64,000 nucleotides of DNA from Ariolimax columbianus (taxonomy: Eukaryota > Mollusca > Gastropoda > Stylommatophora > Arionidae): assembly GCA_036924085.1 (NCBI GenBank), contig JAVGWX010000002.1:49924948-49988947 (forward strand), written 5' to 3'. Below the pieces are notes generated by a model. The model saw only the letters and a list, made by a program, of their open reading frames with translations. It was not told the DNA's origin and did no database searches. Each line of letters starts with the position of its first letter. The first letter of the stretch is position 1. Shown piece by piece: positions 12,001-27,000 of the stretch. The translations under genes were made by a program, and so were the position numbers.

Positions 12001-15000
12001 TGCTATGGGTTACTTTACTTTACTTTAATCCAGATATGTGATCATAAATAGGATCAATTAATAAATAATTTTTCAGGTCCTGGAGTTCAACTTTCCTCAT
12101 GGTTAAATGCATCACATTGAAACCACCTATTTGAAATACTTTAACTACACCATTGCTTGCGGGAATCAAAATATGAAATTGCGCAAACTAAATGACAGTG
12201 CGCAATGCATATGTTAGAGGTTGGTGTTGGTCGAATCCATCAGAAATTCATGTGGTCAATTTCAATTGAATGGCACTGAAAGGGTTAAGAAGAGCTACCA
12301 AAGAAAATTCACCAAGAATGAGAAACTCAGTATGAGCAGTTTTGAAAAGAGACCACTAAGAGAAGATCATGTGACAACATTCAGTCTGTAAACCAACCTC
12401 TCTAAGTTTATATATCATCTGATCTGTAGATTAAAAACTGAGCACAGGAATTATGTTCTCAGAGTACATCAATTTCATGAGAAGAGCAGAATGAAAGGAT
12501 GGTTCTCTGCATTCCAATTGATAGATACACTGTATGGTGACAGATGAAGTCTGAGACAGACCACCAGTTTAACCCTACCAGACCGCTGTACCCAATTTCC
12601 GGTAATTTCCTTAACTACCGCTGGACCTAATTTATGGTACTTTAGGTAGTACGTGAATGAAATGCGCCAGAATCTAAAAATAACCAACCAATCGTAGTCA
12701 AACCTCATGATTAGTCATTGCAAATGTCTGCCCCCATGTTTGAATTGAGTTTGTGCGGTTTAACGTGAACAAATTCGGAAAATTGACAATGAAACGAGCG
12801 GCTTATGAACCAAGCACTTCAACAGGAAAGCAAAGTAAGTCTAGGCTTATGACAGTCCAACAGGTGATCAATAATTTGGTTGATTCAGACTCTGAGGAGT
12901 CAGAATTAAATCAAGAAGACTTTTCCAGTTCAAGTGAAACAGACAGTGAGAGCTCGAGTGATGAGGAGAATCTTGAACCTTGTAGATCTAGAGCTAGATC
13001 GATAGTAAGAGAAGGGGGGCGTGTCCCTCAAACAGCTGATGGGGGAGATCTAGGTGGTGATGAAGGTTGGACAAGGAATTTTGTATCACCAAATACAGAT
13101 CTGAATTTCAATGAGGATGGAAAAGGCCCAGTGAACATTCCTGGATATATCACAGAGGAGAGTGAACCGATTGACTTTTCATCCTTGTTTTTGGATACTT
13201 TCTGGCAAAATTTGACAGAAAACCAACCTCCGGGCATACCAATTGCATATAGCAAAGCCCAACTCCTACAATGCCAAAAATTTCAAGGATGCCACAGTGG
13301 AAGAAATGAAGGCTTTTCTTGGACTAAGGATCTATATGGAATATTTATGTATAAAGCCCAGCTATCGGGATTATTGGACAAATGAGGGCTCTTTGTTGGG
13401 TTTACTCCCGAATTTCGAAATGTTATGACTCGAGACAGATTCTTGGCTCTGTGCTGGGTGGATTGGCACACAAAAGGTGGAATATTGACGCTAGATGAAA
13501 GGTAAACCTATTTTCTACAATGTCTCTAAGTTACATCTTATTATAACCACTTGTTTGTATGTAACTAACATTTTTCTATATCATGTTGGTTTTTTTTCTC
13601 TTTAATGCTCAGGAGCCCAGGTATGGGGGACAGTTAGGCTCAGGGCCTTAGGTCTGGTAGGGTTAATGAGAGAAATGCATGAGACTATATGAGAGCATAA
13701 ACTGTATGATGAGACTTTATGAGAGAAATAGATTTGCTTTTTGAGAGTATTAACTGAATGACGACAAAAGATACCTGAGACAGACCACCAATTGTATAAG
13801 AGAAATGTATAGGGCTATTGTTCAAATCCCATAAGTTTCAAGCTACCGCTAATCTCAAGGGAGGTGAGATTGAGTATTTAATCTTATCGGATAAAAACGA
13901 TTAACTCAAAGTTTGCATGTACACACAATTCACGTAAAGAACCTTTGAGAGGAAATAGATGTGGGTTTTTTTTTAGAGTGGGCAAAGAAAAAGAATGAAT
14001 TGAGTTCACCAATTGAAATTATATTGATACATTTTGTTTCCAAGGGTATGCATCTTTGAGCTTCTTGGTGATAGAGTGAATATAGCTCTTGCTTCTCATG
14101 GCAAAGATATCATAGAGCGAATCTGTTCGAATCCTCAAATTGCAGGAGTTTGAAATCAGACATTGGTTGAGAAGGGAGGGGTCAACTAGTCTTAGTCGAC
14201 CTGTACTTTGATAGAGGTGGATGCCCTGTGCAGGTCCCTGCTCTGATGTGAGCTGGATGTAACCAGGAGGAGGATTTGCTGCTTAGCAGGCTAGGCTTGA
14301 GCAGCTTATTACTCTGCTGCATTGGGACAAGTACCATGGAGGGGGGTTAACCAATGTGCGAGTCTGTCTTAATAGATGCAAACACTAGAACAATGCAGAC
14401 CCGCAGCTTGTTAGGGGCCATCTATGCTGTTCTTAACAAAATACCTAACAGTGGCCAGTGTTATGCCATGTCACGCAGTTAGTCACCTCTTACAACATGC
14501 TCTCTGTGGGGTAGTGGTGCTATTCTTGTCGTTGTCATACACAAAGACCCCAGCGGAATACTGGGCATGTGTTAACTAGTGGGCTACAGAAACTATCACT
14601 AGCCATACCTTTTGCTGAAATTGATTGGGTGTGCCTGGAGTGCAGTGATGTGGACTTGGCGTGACATAACATGACTGATTCATTAACCTCTGCCACAGAA
14701 GGTAGACAACAATTATTATGATCTTAATGTACATAATTTGCTGGTTGTCTTCACCTATAGGTCACACAGAAGATGGACTGATCTGTGTGAGGTTTGGGCT
14801 GGTGACCTCAGATACTGATGTGGAGGCTTTAGTCTCTCTAGTTTATAGTGCTGGCACTGAGGTGGAAGAAAGTTCGAAGGTACAGATTGCTTTTAGTTTG
14901 TTTTTTCCTGCAGTAGAAGTGGTACCCACATAAGAAATAATAGTCAGATTGAGAAATTTCAAGCATGTCATAAAAGAGGACAAATGAGTGTTGTGCATGG

Positions 15001-18000
15001 GGCTAGCAATGTTATCATATTAGTCTTAGCCTGTGCAGGTCCCAGCTGATATAGGATAGCTGGAAAATGCTGTTCATAGTTTCTAAAGGTGTCATTACGT
15101 GGCAGCAACATTCAGCTTTGTGATCAATGTAGGTAGCAGACACTAAGTGTCGCATGCACAGAGTTGATACAAAATAGCATCTGTGCCACAGATAAAAGAC
15201 CAGCGTGCTGTTGTGTATTGGGGGGGGGGGGGAGGGGGGGGGGGGGGAACAGACTTACTGCAAAGGATATTTATAAGGAAATGGTTCCTGTTTATGATGA
15301 GAAGTGTTTGTCTTGCAAAGCGCTGTATAACTGGGTCGATAAAGGACATTTAAAAATTGATGATGAAACCTGATCTGGTCGTCCTGTTCAGATTGCAACA
15401 AAAACATCTGTGCTCGGGTGAGGGAGGTGATTCAAACTGACAGGCAAGTTAAGATAGACATTGTAGCAACTGCAATAGGGTGTTCACATGGTTTAGTCTA
15501 CAACATAATGCATGATCAACTAAATTTATGGAAAGTCTGCTCTCAATGGGTACTCAGACACCTGACTAATAAACCAAGTGGGCCTGTCCTTAAAGTGATG
15601 AGATAAGCGTATCAATGTTGATGGAAATTATGTTAAGATATAAAGGAAAATGTAAGGGCAATAATTGGTTTTCAGGTTGGTATTTCTCATTTAGTTATTT
15701 TTTTTATATTTACTGAATTTTCCTCCCATGTTTTTGTTTGATTTGTTGATATTTGTATCTGCAGTTCTTGGACTCCATGTCTGAGATGATCAGGAAGGGC
15801 ATTGAGGAGGCCAACAAGGAGCTGGAGAAAGAGAATGCAGACAAATTGATGCATGAGGTGAGCCTGGCTTTCACTTTTGTTTGTGCCAAAAATCCAGCAA
15901 TGAAATCCCAGGCTTCTATAAGTAGACCAACTGCAATGGTGGCCCTATACTCCAGCTGGACTAAAAGAAAAAGGACATAGAGAAGAATGCATTTGTTCCT
16001 CCTGGGAACATTTAATTGTAGTACGCTCTATGTATTCATATTTTGGGCAGACAAGAAATCACCAGCTGTCCTGGCCTCATATTTCACTCGTCTAACCCAA
16101 CCCCTGAACCTTGAGGACCAACATACACACCTTTTGTCTAACCTCTTAGTTGAGGACCTGCAAGTCTTTGTTCAAACAAGCCTTCTGATCACTTCAAGGT
16201 GATGTTTGTCCATCACGTGTGATGATAACCACTCTTATCTTTTCAGCCGTGTGTACAATCTTTTCATATTGCTCTGTCCGCTGAAATGGGTGACTTGCAC
16301 TGTGATTTTGATTAAAGTGAGGAAGATACTGCACCATTTATCAATCTTACTCTCTCATCCTAAGCTACCTTTGACCAGTGGCAAGACATTATTGAGACAA
16401 CTGGAGATAGCACAGAATGCAGATTTTTCCTCAGGGTTTACTCCCGAAGCAGTTCCTGTAAACAAGAATCTGCAAAGCAGCAGAGATGTGACGTCCAATA
16501 GGTTTGGAATGTAGCATGACCAGGATGAAATCTCTATGTTCATAACAAATGGCACAAAAAACTGGAAGTACCAAATAATGTTCATGATATTCACACAGTA
16601 TTGTCACAGAGTGAAGGTCAAAGTCACCCACATAGTGACAGACACACTATGATTAATCCGGTTTGTCTGAAACCTACAGAAGGTAGCGGAGGTAATCCAG
16701 CCAAATTGTGATGACTTCAAGTTAGAGAACATGTGATATTCATTAAGAGAGATGGAAACACACACACACATCCACCCCCCCCCCCCACCCCCCACCCCTC
16801 CTAAAATATCAATTCAAATTAGGTAGTGCAGTGGTTAAGTGCACTGACTGCCCAGACAAGTGATCTTATTTCTTTCTATTGTAAACAATTTCAGAGTTCA
16901 CCCAGCCTAAAAAATTTGCTCAGAGCAAGTCTGGGAAGTAAAGGCAGTAGTTGTGATGCTGACCACACAAGAAAATATTGGCCTAACACCATGTTCCCAA
17001 ATGCCACAAAGCATATAAACAAGATCTTTACTTACTTTATGCAAGTTGTACTGTAGTTTTTGACCAAAAGGTGTCCTTCACCAACAGATGTCTCTGATGA
17101 ATACTGTCTATCAGATTACAATGGTTTAAACACAGATGGGCGAGATTGAGACCCACAAGAGAAGGTTGAGTAGGCTAGATACTCTCTAACAAATAACAGG
17201 AAAACAAGGCAATTGGAATAATTTAATGAGCAGAGCTTAAGAAAAATCCATCAAATTGTTGGAGGGTGTCCCAATGTTCCTACAGAATCTACAGCTAAAA
17301 TATGTCGTTTCAATCTAGATATTCTAAATCAGTTACCATCTGACAAAGTTTCTAACAGCTGAAGGATGTTGACATTCATCATGGAATGCAGGCAGTGTAT
17401 GGTGACAAAAGTGTGTCAAAGACAACAGTGAAGAACTGGAAAACGATGTTTAAAGAAGGACGTGAGTTAACGAAAGTTCTTTCGAGACCAGGTCACGCGC
17501 ATATTGTTACGTTAACTTACGTCCTTCTTTAAACATCATTGTGCAGTTCTTCACTGTTGTCTTCGACACACTTTTGTTACCATGCACTGCCTGCATTCTG
17601 CGATGAATGTCAACTGGTTGACATCCTTCAGCTGTTAGAAACCGAATCACCACTCGGTCATTAACTCTGAACGGATTCTGCACCACACCCGCTATGTTTT
17701 CAACGGTCTGCTGAGGAAATGATGAGTCTGAGGATAATGAAATTTTGCAAACTTGACGGTTGGTATGTGCTGCTAACATCAGAAGTGATGTCATCATGCA
17801 CGTCGTATATATGTTCAGTTGTTGCAGTTTGGTCCAGTTTCATTTGAACACACCTCGTATATACAGGAAGTCCATCACAATGGAAGGGCCTCACCCTGAG
17901 GGCACCGTGTCCATAATGAGATTGTATTGCAATGCGAAATTTACCAAACTAGGGTTTCTGGATTCTTTTGACTTTCCTTTTCTTGTCTATATTTAATTGT

Positions 18001-21000
18001 GTTGTCCCTAATAATGTGTCTTCACTTGTTTAATTCTCTAGTCAAATGAATGGGAAGCAACTTATTCTGTCTATGACAAGAACACAGACCGCCTGATTCA
18101 GCTTTACTTTAGTGGCTTGGTTTGGCTTGGCTTCGTTCATTCTCAATCTCCCACTACCAAACCCTGAAAGGGCTTAAGTAGCAGAATATAGTCCAGAGAA
18201 CGGAATGTGTTGTGTCGTAGTTTACAGGTTGACTGCGATATTTGCACCTTTCGGTCCAACACATCCGACTTTAGCAAGCATTTTTTTAGTACTGAGTTAG
18301 CATTCCCTCTTCGATCCCTTCTCCTTAGCCAGTCTGCCCTTCTGCAGCCTGTTATCCAGGATCACCTCGTGGAGGTGTAGAAGGGTCTTGGCAGCTTTGG
18401 TTTGCTGGCCCTGACGCTAGCAGTCAGCTATGGGTCGCTGACCACTGAAGCTCATGCGCTGCTCAGCATCTTGATCCCGCTTTACTTTAGTCACATTTAT
18501 CATTCATGTCTGCAGGGTGTTCTACGACAGATGCCTGTGATTAGTTCCCTTATGAACTGGTTCTCACCGACAAAGGAGCAAATCAAAGGGAGGGCATTCA
18601 ATCTCACTTCTGGTGAGTTAAAATCATGTTGTACTTAATTGGTGTGTGCAAGACAGAAAGAAAGAAAGAGAGAGGGATAGAGAAAGAAAGAGAGGGATAG
18701 AGAATGAGAGAGGGCGGTAGTAGATTGAAAAACCAAGCAAAGGGATGAAGTGTTTGAAACCTCATTGAATTAGACCTCAGCTTTTTTTTCCTTAGGTTGG
18801 TTTTTGATTTGAATTCCTGTTTTTTTGTTACCTTACCTACCCGTAAGTCAGCTACCAATTCACATCTGGGTAGACTTGAGGTATTCAGAAAGGGAAATTA
18901 AACACAGTTTCATTGTCAAGAGAGACAAACACGCTAACAGCACTGTCACTCAGATGCACAAAAGGAGGAAGGGAATTATTATCAAAGTTTCTCTGAGAGT
19001 TAGACAGTTGCAGTATTTGTTTAAGCTTTTGTAACAGGATTTATTTTCATGAGTCTGAATTTTTAGTTCCCTTACCCAACCCCGAGTCTGGATTGGCAAC
19101 ATGTTCGCTTTGTCTACAGTTCAAATCAGTTTCTCTAAGAGGGAAGGTTTTTTTTGGTGGAACTAAGGAAGATGGCCTAAATAGGAATTTGTGAACAGCA
19201 TTTATTACAACTATGTTCTAGGGAGACTAAGAAGCATTTATTACAACTCTGTGTTCTAGGGGGACTAAGGAGCATTTATTACAACTCTGTGTTCTAGGGG
19301 GACTAAGGAGCATTTATTACAACTCTGTGTTCTAGGGGGGCAGGAGCATTTATTACAACTCTGTGTTCTAGGGGGGCTAAGGAGCATTTATTACAACTCT
19401 GTGTTCTAGGGGGACTAAGGAACATTTATTACAACTCTGTGTTCTAGGGGGGCTAAGGAGCATTTATTACAACTCTGTGTTCTAGGGGGACTAAGGAGCA
19501 TTTATTACAACTCTGTGTTCTAGGGGGACTAAGGAGCATTTATTACAACTCTGTGTTCTAGGGGGGCAGGAGCATTTATTACAACTCTGTGTTCTAGGGG
19601 GGCTAAGGAGCATTTATTACAACTCTGTGTTCTAGGGGGACTAAGGAACATTTATTACAACTCTGTGTTCTAGGGGGGCTAAGGAGCATTTATTACAACT
19701 CTGTGTTCTAGGGGGACTAAGGAGCATTTATTACAACTCTGTGTTCTAGGGGGACTAAGGAGCATTTATTACAACTCTGTGTTCTAGGGGGATTGTGGAG
19801 CATTTATTACAGTCGTATGTTCCAAGAGGATTTAATAGTGTTTATTACAGCTCTGTGTAATAGACGATGAGCCTGTATATCTGGGAATCACATTGTATAA
19901 GGAAGTCAGACATTTTAAAAAAACAGAGCCCAAGGCAAGGAGAAAACGGACAAAATACACCTACAAGCTCTAGATAAGGTACAAGGTGCTTTGGGTGATC
20001 AAGAGTGCCATGAAAACCACTCCAATGTATGAAATGGAAAAAAATGACAGGCATCACACCTCTATCCTATAGACAGGACACCAAGATCATGGTACAAGCA
20101 GAAAAGTACAAGAACATGACAGCACATTCAATGAATATCAGATTTGAAGATCTAGGCTGTGGAGAATTTAAGAGAAGAAACTTTATGCATCAGTTCAAAA
20201 AATGAATTGGAACATGTAAGTATAAATTCCGATCACATATAAGTATAAATTCCGATCACATGGAAAAAAAAATAAAAAATTCTGAGCATATAAACAATGA
20301 AAATTACCACCTGTCTCATGGAAGAGCAAAATACTTTCTAAAGTAATACAGCAGCATGCGACATGACGAAGAACTATACCCCAGAGAAGCATGTATCCAG
20401 TATATACTGATGGAACAGCAACCAGAGCAGTGAATAATGGAAGCACTTTTGATTGTCTACCAAGATCAAGAAAATGAACTAGCTCATCTACTGGAAATTC
20501 TGTTCAAACTACTCGGCCCAAGTACAGGCACAAATAATTTTTGCAGAAATAATAAACAACACAAGTCAATGCTAGCAGGTTGTATTCCTTACATATACAA
20601 TGTCAATTTTGTAAGCCCTCAAGAATGACTCACTGCCAGACCTTAAAAAGATCTTAGGGGAACTAAACCAAGAGAAGGGTACAGCTACAGTGAATGCTAT
20701 ACCAGGAAATAAGAAAGCAGACTGGTTGGCAACAGAAAGAGTAACACGAGAACATATAGAACAATCAATCATCTTCCAAGAAAAGAAGACCCTTATCCAA
20801 GCCATAAGTATAGTCGACCAAACAAGAGAACTGTCACACTCTTGATCGATCAGAACAGGTGATCCTGTTTCAATTGAAGATGGGACATAACAGATTTTTA
20901 AGAATAGCTTAAATAAAGGTTAAAGGGGAGGGCTCAACTTCATTGCCGCGGGTCTCCCCATATGGCTCGGTCGCTCTCCGCAGAATGATGCCGCTTGCTG

Positions 21001-24000
21001 ATAGCATCGCACAAAGTACGAACTCTGTAGCTCCAGTGATGAACCCAGGTATCTCCGGAAAAAGTTGCCATCATGAACCAAAGCTAATGAAAGATCTTTC
21101 AAGACCAGTTCAGGCGCATATTGTTGCGCTAACTCACATCCTTCTATAAACATCGTTGTCCAGTTCTTCACTGTTGTCTTCAACACTGCCTGCATTCTGC
21201 TATGAATATCAACTGGTCGACTTCCTTCAGCTGTTATAAACTAAATCACTTCTTGCTGATCAACTCTGGATGGATTCCATATCACACTCGCCATGTTTTC
21301 AATGGTCTGCTGAGGAAACTATGAGTTGGAGGATGATAAAATTTTGCAAACTTGACGATTGGTATGGGATGTTTACACCAGAAGTGACATCATCATGTTG
21401 CAGTTTGGCCCGGTTTCATTTGAATACACCTCGTAGGAGAAAGTCAAACCTGCCAGTGCCCCATGTGCTCTTACTAGCTGTATGTGCCTACACTGGCTAC
21501 AGACTCTCATCTGTGTGACCCTGTACAACTAACGCAAGTGTAAACTGATGTTACAATGTCGGTCATTTCTTATATGTGTTAATGTTATTGAAGAGCAGAT
21601 GGCTGACTGGCTAGAATGTTGGTCTCTTGACCAAAGACAATGCATTCAAAATCTCAGTAGGACAAAATATTTTTCTGTAGAACGTAAAATGAAATCCTAG
21701 TCTCCACAATTAGTGGTAATTGCCAGAGCAAGCAGCCTTTATTTTTCAACCATAAAAATCTTTGTGATGGACTCCAGTAATAGAAATAAACAGTCCAATT
21801 ATTATTTTGGTTAAATAGTGAGGATTATATTTTTTTGTTCTCCAGGAAAGATCATTTCAACAACTGACACATACAAATACCACATGCAGATTCAAGAGGA
21901 TGGCTCAGCAGTATCTCCACCTGTGTCACAAAAGGAACATCCGCAGAGTAATGGTCCGAGCCTCCCAGAGGACATTTTTAAGTCACCCAGCAAGGAGGAT
22001 GAACCCCCCGCATCACCAACAGAGACCATCAAATCAGCTGGTCATGTGAAGGCCCAGCCGATTAGTCCGGCATCTTCTGGTCCTCCATCATGCCCACCTT
22101 CACCAGCATCACCAACGCTGGATGTACAGAGAGATGCAGATGCTTCACCATTACCTCCAGACGAGGTTGCGGATAAACCAGAAGGGTAAGTATTGATGAT
22201 TTGAGGGGAGTGGTTTAGGGACAGATAGATATTCATTGAGCTGCTTTTTCACTTCACTCCAAGCAAAGCAAAGGCCTCCTTTACAGCTGGCACCTTTACA
22301 GAAAGCTTTAACCGAGCATCTATGCAGTGATAATTTCAATAGCATTGGTTTTACATGATGGGTTTATTAGTCCCATGCACAACCTTCTTTAGTCACCTAT
22401 GATATGCTTGGAAGGTTACAGTGGACTTATCTACTATCCAGCTAATGATAAGATAGTACCACAGTTGACGCTGCTGTCTGGACAGAAGTGTTATAGAGAC
22501 TACATTGTATGAGGCCACAGCTTGTTTATGAGGTGGGGTGGCCAATTTCTTTCCTCACTGCCTTTCTTTCCCTAATAGTAAGCCAGGTACCCATTTACAG
22601 CTGGAACAACTGGAGCATGCCTGAAACAGGAGTAGAACTCCATACAGTTTGCCATGAAAAGGAGATGCTTTACCACTACGCTAATCAGATGCTCCCAGGT
22701 ACCACTCTGGTGATGATAGATATTGATTGTGATGATGTCGGCTGCTGTCACTGTATCGATGGGTAAATACAATGGGCTTCCAACATCCCCTACTTCTTGC
22801 CTTGACGGTACACTCCAACAGACTGCTATTGGTCCATCTCTCAATATTGCTCTCCCGCTTGCCCTCAACCTTTCTTTCCAGTATTGTTTTCAGCAGGGTA
22901 TCGAGTCTCTTACTCTGATCACAACTTCTCTGTTTGCTGCTTCTTTCCACAAAATGTGACCCGTTTTTCTAGATGATATGACATTAATGAATGCATAAAA
23001 ATAGCGGGATGATGAGGTTAATGTCTGGTCAGGCAAAACACACTGATCAGACAATGTTAGCCAGGGTCAGGAGAAATATACTGGCCAAGATCCTCACCTG
23101 ACCTCCTCCTTGGCCATCCTGGAAACGGGCTGTTGTCGAAGACAACAAGGTGATTTTCAACGTGATCCCTGTAGTAGTGAGTGACACACAGATGAAGCCA
23201 AGCATTGCACAACCGCCTGGAGGACCCCGGTCTACTTCATTAGCATGCTCAGGATGTCAGGAAAGCTACTGCAATCTGCCACAAGTTCTGTCCTTTTCAG
23301 GGCACACAAAAGGGTTACTATTACTAACCCATTGTGGGCATTAGCAACCAACCAACAATAAAAATAACATCATAGCAGTATTTTTAACTTAGCAGGCATC
23401 TGGCTTGCTTAGTTATAGTGCTGAAATATATTAGTCACTTGACTGGCAGTCTCTACATAGTGTAGGCTCAGTTTTTATGGACCTGCTAGCACACAAAACC
23501 TAGGCATTGTCTTACTGGTGTTTGAACCTGAAGCTATACTAAGAGTTCAGCATTCTAATTGCTTGGCTACTCAATGCTTGTGTGAATGCATCAGTATGTT
23601 AACAGTATATTATACTGCTATGTCCAAAACATATAAAATCTTCTATCTAGAAAAATCATGTACCAACATCTTCTGCTTCTTCTTTGACAACAACATTGTG
23701 TTGTAGTTTACACAGAGGCTGCGATATATGTGCCTTTCGGCCCAGTACATCCGGTTTCAGCTGACTTTTTTGGGTATTGGGTTTGCTGTCTCACTGCATT
23801 CTCTGTACTCTTAGCTAGGCTACACTAATGTATCCTGTTTCCAGGGCTACCACTTGGAGGCAGGAGAGGGTCTTGGTCAGCACTAGCTCACTGGCCCTGA
23901 TGTGAGCAGCCAGTTATGAGTTGCTGGCTGTTGTTAGCTAATTCACTGTGCTGCATCTTCAGCCTCATTTACGTAAGGAAGCTGGTCACCAACTTCACTC

Positions 24001-27000
24001 TCTCGCCCTCAGCTATCCGAGTTCAGCAGCAAGATGTAGTCAAGACGGCATAGAGATACAACAGGATGCAATATATAACCACTGGGTTTTAGTGTCTCGT
24101 CATGCTCTGTGTGTTTCACACCACGTTGCATGAAGTCACCTTCCTATACATTAAACCAGCTAATGGCTTTTATCAAGATGGTCCACTTCTTCCAGTCTTC
24201 ATATGCTTAGGTCGACCTGCCCTAGCACACCGAAGATTCAGCGCTAGCAGTGTCCTATGGTATGGCCTTTGCGCATGCTGCAGAGACTTGGAGTCACAGT
24301 TGATAGCTGGGTAGCAGGTGGAGATCGAAGGTCTCCAATGGAAACATGACATGTTCTTTCCACCAGAGGTACTACCACCCCATACACCTGCAGAGAATGA
24401 CTGTAGACCATACACCATGCTGCAACAGACAAGAAGAGGAAACAGTCATCTTCTTGTTCACTACGATTTTTGTTATTACGTCTTCACTGGAAATCCAGTT
24501 CTCTGAATAAAGGTTGCTGTAGCTGAGAGTTCTTTAGGGTTTCCAAACAACTTTGTGTGTAGATTCATTTTCGTCAGCCAGTGCTCAGTTTGCAATTTTG
24601 TAAGCATATAACAGTCTTGCAGAACATGTTTGGCTGTCTGCGCTGTTTGTCCGCATATACACATGAGTAATGGGGCCAATTTCAGTCTGTGTAAGTGGTC
24701 ATTCAATGTGTTATGTCTTGTTTTCATATGAAACAGGATCACTTGCTTCGCTTGATCGAGACAGTGACAGTTGTCTCACGTTTGGTTGACTGCCCTTATT
24801 GCTTGGATAACGGTCTTCTTTTCTTGGAAGGTGATTGTTTGTTCGTTGTGTTCTTGTGTTGCTTCCTCCCAACCTCTCTGCTGCCTCATTTCCTAATATG
24901 CCACAGTGTGATGGTATCCACTGTAGCACTGTGTTGCTTCCATAGGGTTGGAAGGGGTATTGAATTTACCTCCTTAGTAGTGTCTGGCAATTCGTCCTTT
25001 GATGTTCTCATACATTTTTTGGACCGATGTACAAAGCTATTTCTCTTCGGTCTTCCATTGACAAGACCTCAGAATCTGCTCTTCATTGGATGTGCTGTCA
25101 AATTTTTGTATATTTTTTTGTTGCTTGTATCATGGTCTTGGTGTCTTGTCTATAGAATAGAGGTGTGATGTCTGTGATTTTTTTTCATTTTGTTTATTGG
25201 TGTGGTCTTCACGGCGGCTGTGATCGCCCTAAGCACTTAGCTTTGTACTTTGTCTAAGGTTTGTATGTGTGATTTGACTGCTGTAGACCATGCTGCTGAT
25301 TCACAGTCCACTATTGGTCTTAATACCCCAAATATAGACTTTCTCAAGCATTTTTTCATTCGCTCCCCTATTTGATCCAGCTATTTTCCTCAGTTTTGTC
25401 TTGACCTCTGTTTTTTTTCTAATGTGAGACCTCCATATCATTCACTTATCCAATGTGATTTCCAGATATACAGGCTCATCATCTATTTGGACCTGTATAT
25501 TGTTTTAGTCTAATTTGTCCTGCATTTTCTTTATTTGAGGGCGTGAAGAGTGTTGCAGATTTTTCAGTATTGTTCTGTACCATCCATTTCTCAACTCATG
25601 CTGCTCTATTGTCTGCTGTTCCTTGTATTGTTAGGTGTTCTTCTACACACTACACCACCATGTCATCTGTATATAGAGCGACTCTCACCCCTTGTGTCAG
25701 ATCATGGGTGAGGTCGTTGATAAACAACGAGGAACAAGGTGGTGACAGTCTGAACCATGAGGAACTCCATGTTTTAAAGGATATTTTTGCTGTTATAACC
25801 ATCCCATGGTAACTCTTGCTTTACGATTATGTAGAAAAGCCTAAATCCATTTTCTCATGTTACCCATGATGCCTTTCTTTGTAGTTTTGCCAGTAGTCCA
25901 TCTTTCGATACCTTATTGAAGGCTTTCTGGAAATCTATCTATAATGTGAGGACCTTTTTCTTTTTATGTAAGGCATTTTCAACAATTTGGGACAAGTATG
26001 TGATTTTGTCTTTTATGCTGTACACTGTCTAAACCCTGCTTGTTCTGGTATGTGTATTTTCTCTGTTTCTAGGTACCATTTCAGTCTTCTGTTGATCATC
26101 TTCTCCATTGTCTTACAGACACAGCTGGTTAAGTTTATAGGTCTGTACCTGGTGGCTTTTTTCTTATCCATTCTATGTGATGGGACATATATGTGCCTTT
26201 CTCCATATCTGCAGCACATTGCCTGTCATGCAGCTATAATTGTATATCTGCAGCCGTTTGTTCATTGCTGCATGTCCAAGGTGCTTGAGCTTTTCATTGG
26301 TTATACCATCTGGACCTGGTGATTTCTTGTCTTTTAGTTTCCATAAGGCTGTTTTTAGTCTTCCATAGTAAAAGGAGGGAAACAGTAGACCACCATATTT
26401 TCTATAACCATTAATGACAGAGCTACAGAAAGAATTACTACCACCAACTCCCTCCATCACCCTATATGGAGGCATCAAATAATTGAAGAAAACATGTAAC
26501 TCCCACTACAGAAAAGACAAGTAGTAACTTGTTATCCCAGGGATTGGAAAAGTCAGTCAAACATCTCATAAAGCTGACCACCTAGCAGAGCAACATCTTC
26601 AACACTTCATCCTCTATGACAGTGTCTACTAATGGATTACCTTTACCAGTTTTGTAACAGTCATCACAAACATTATATTCTAATTAGACTGCGGAGAGTC
26701 AATGATTCTTAGATATAGCAGACACCATAAATAGTCAATGCCTTATATCTTGATAGCTTAAAGTTACTTTATAGGGACTTACCATGTGCAGGAAACATAA
26801 TCAATGAATGGACACACAAGGTTAAATTTTTAGGTCACCACAAACATAATTGGTATATCACATATTTGCTTGATCAGCATAATTTACTTTTCAAGTCAGA
26901 TCATGTGTTTGACTCTTGTTCATTTTGTAACAAGAAAATAGGCACAATTTATGTGATAGATACTCAGAAATGACAGATCTTGTGATAACAGGAAAAATAT

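Noticed and set aside
18042..18515. Exon-like stretch (ctag/tcaaatgaatgg ...) that is open and in frame with exon h once the SINE is removed
   Set aside because: 32 open codons are not significant, and vertebrate PDXDC1 has no insertion between the exon g and exon h blocks.
18641..18720. Purine-rich gaaagagag stretch after exon h as a regulatory element
   Set aside because: Simple low-complexity DNA; no evidence for function.
24695..25168. 157-residue hydrophobic + strand frame
   Set aside because: Antisense of the decayed LINE at 24470-26480.
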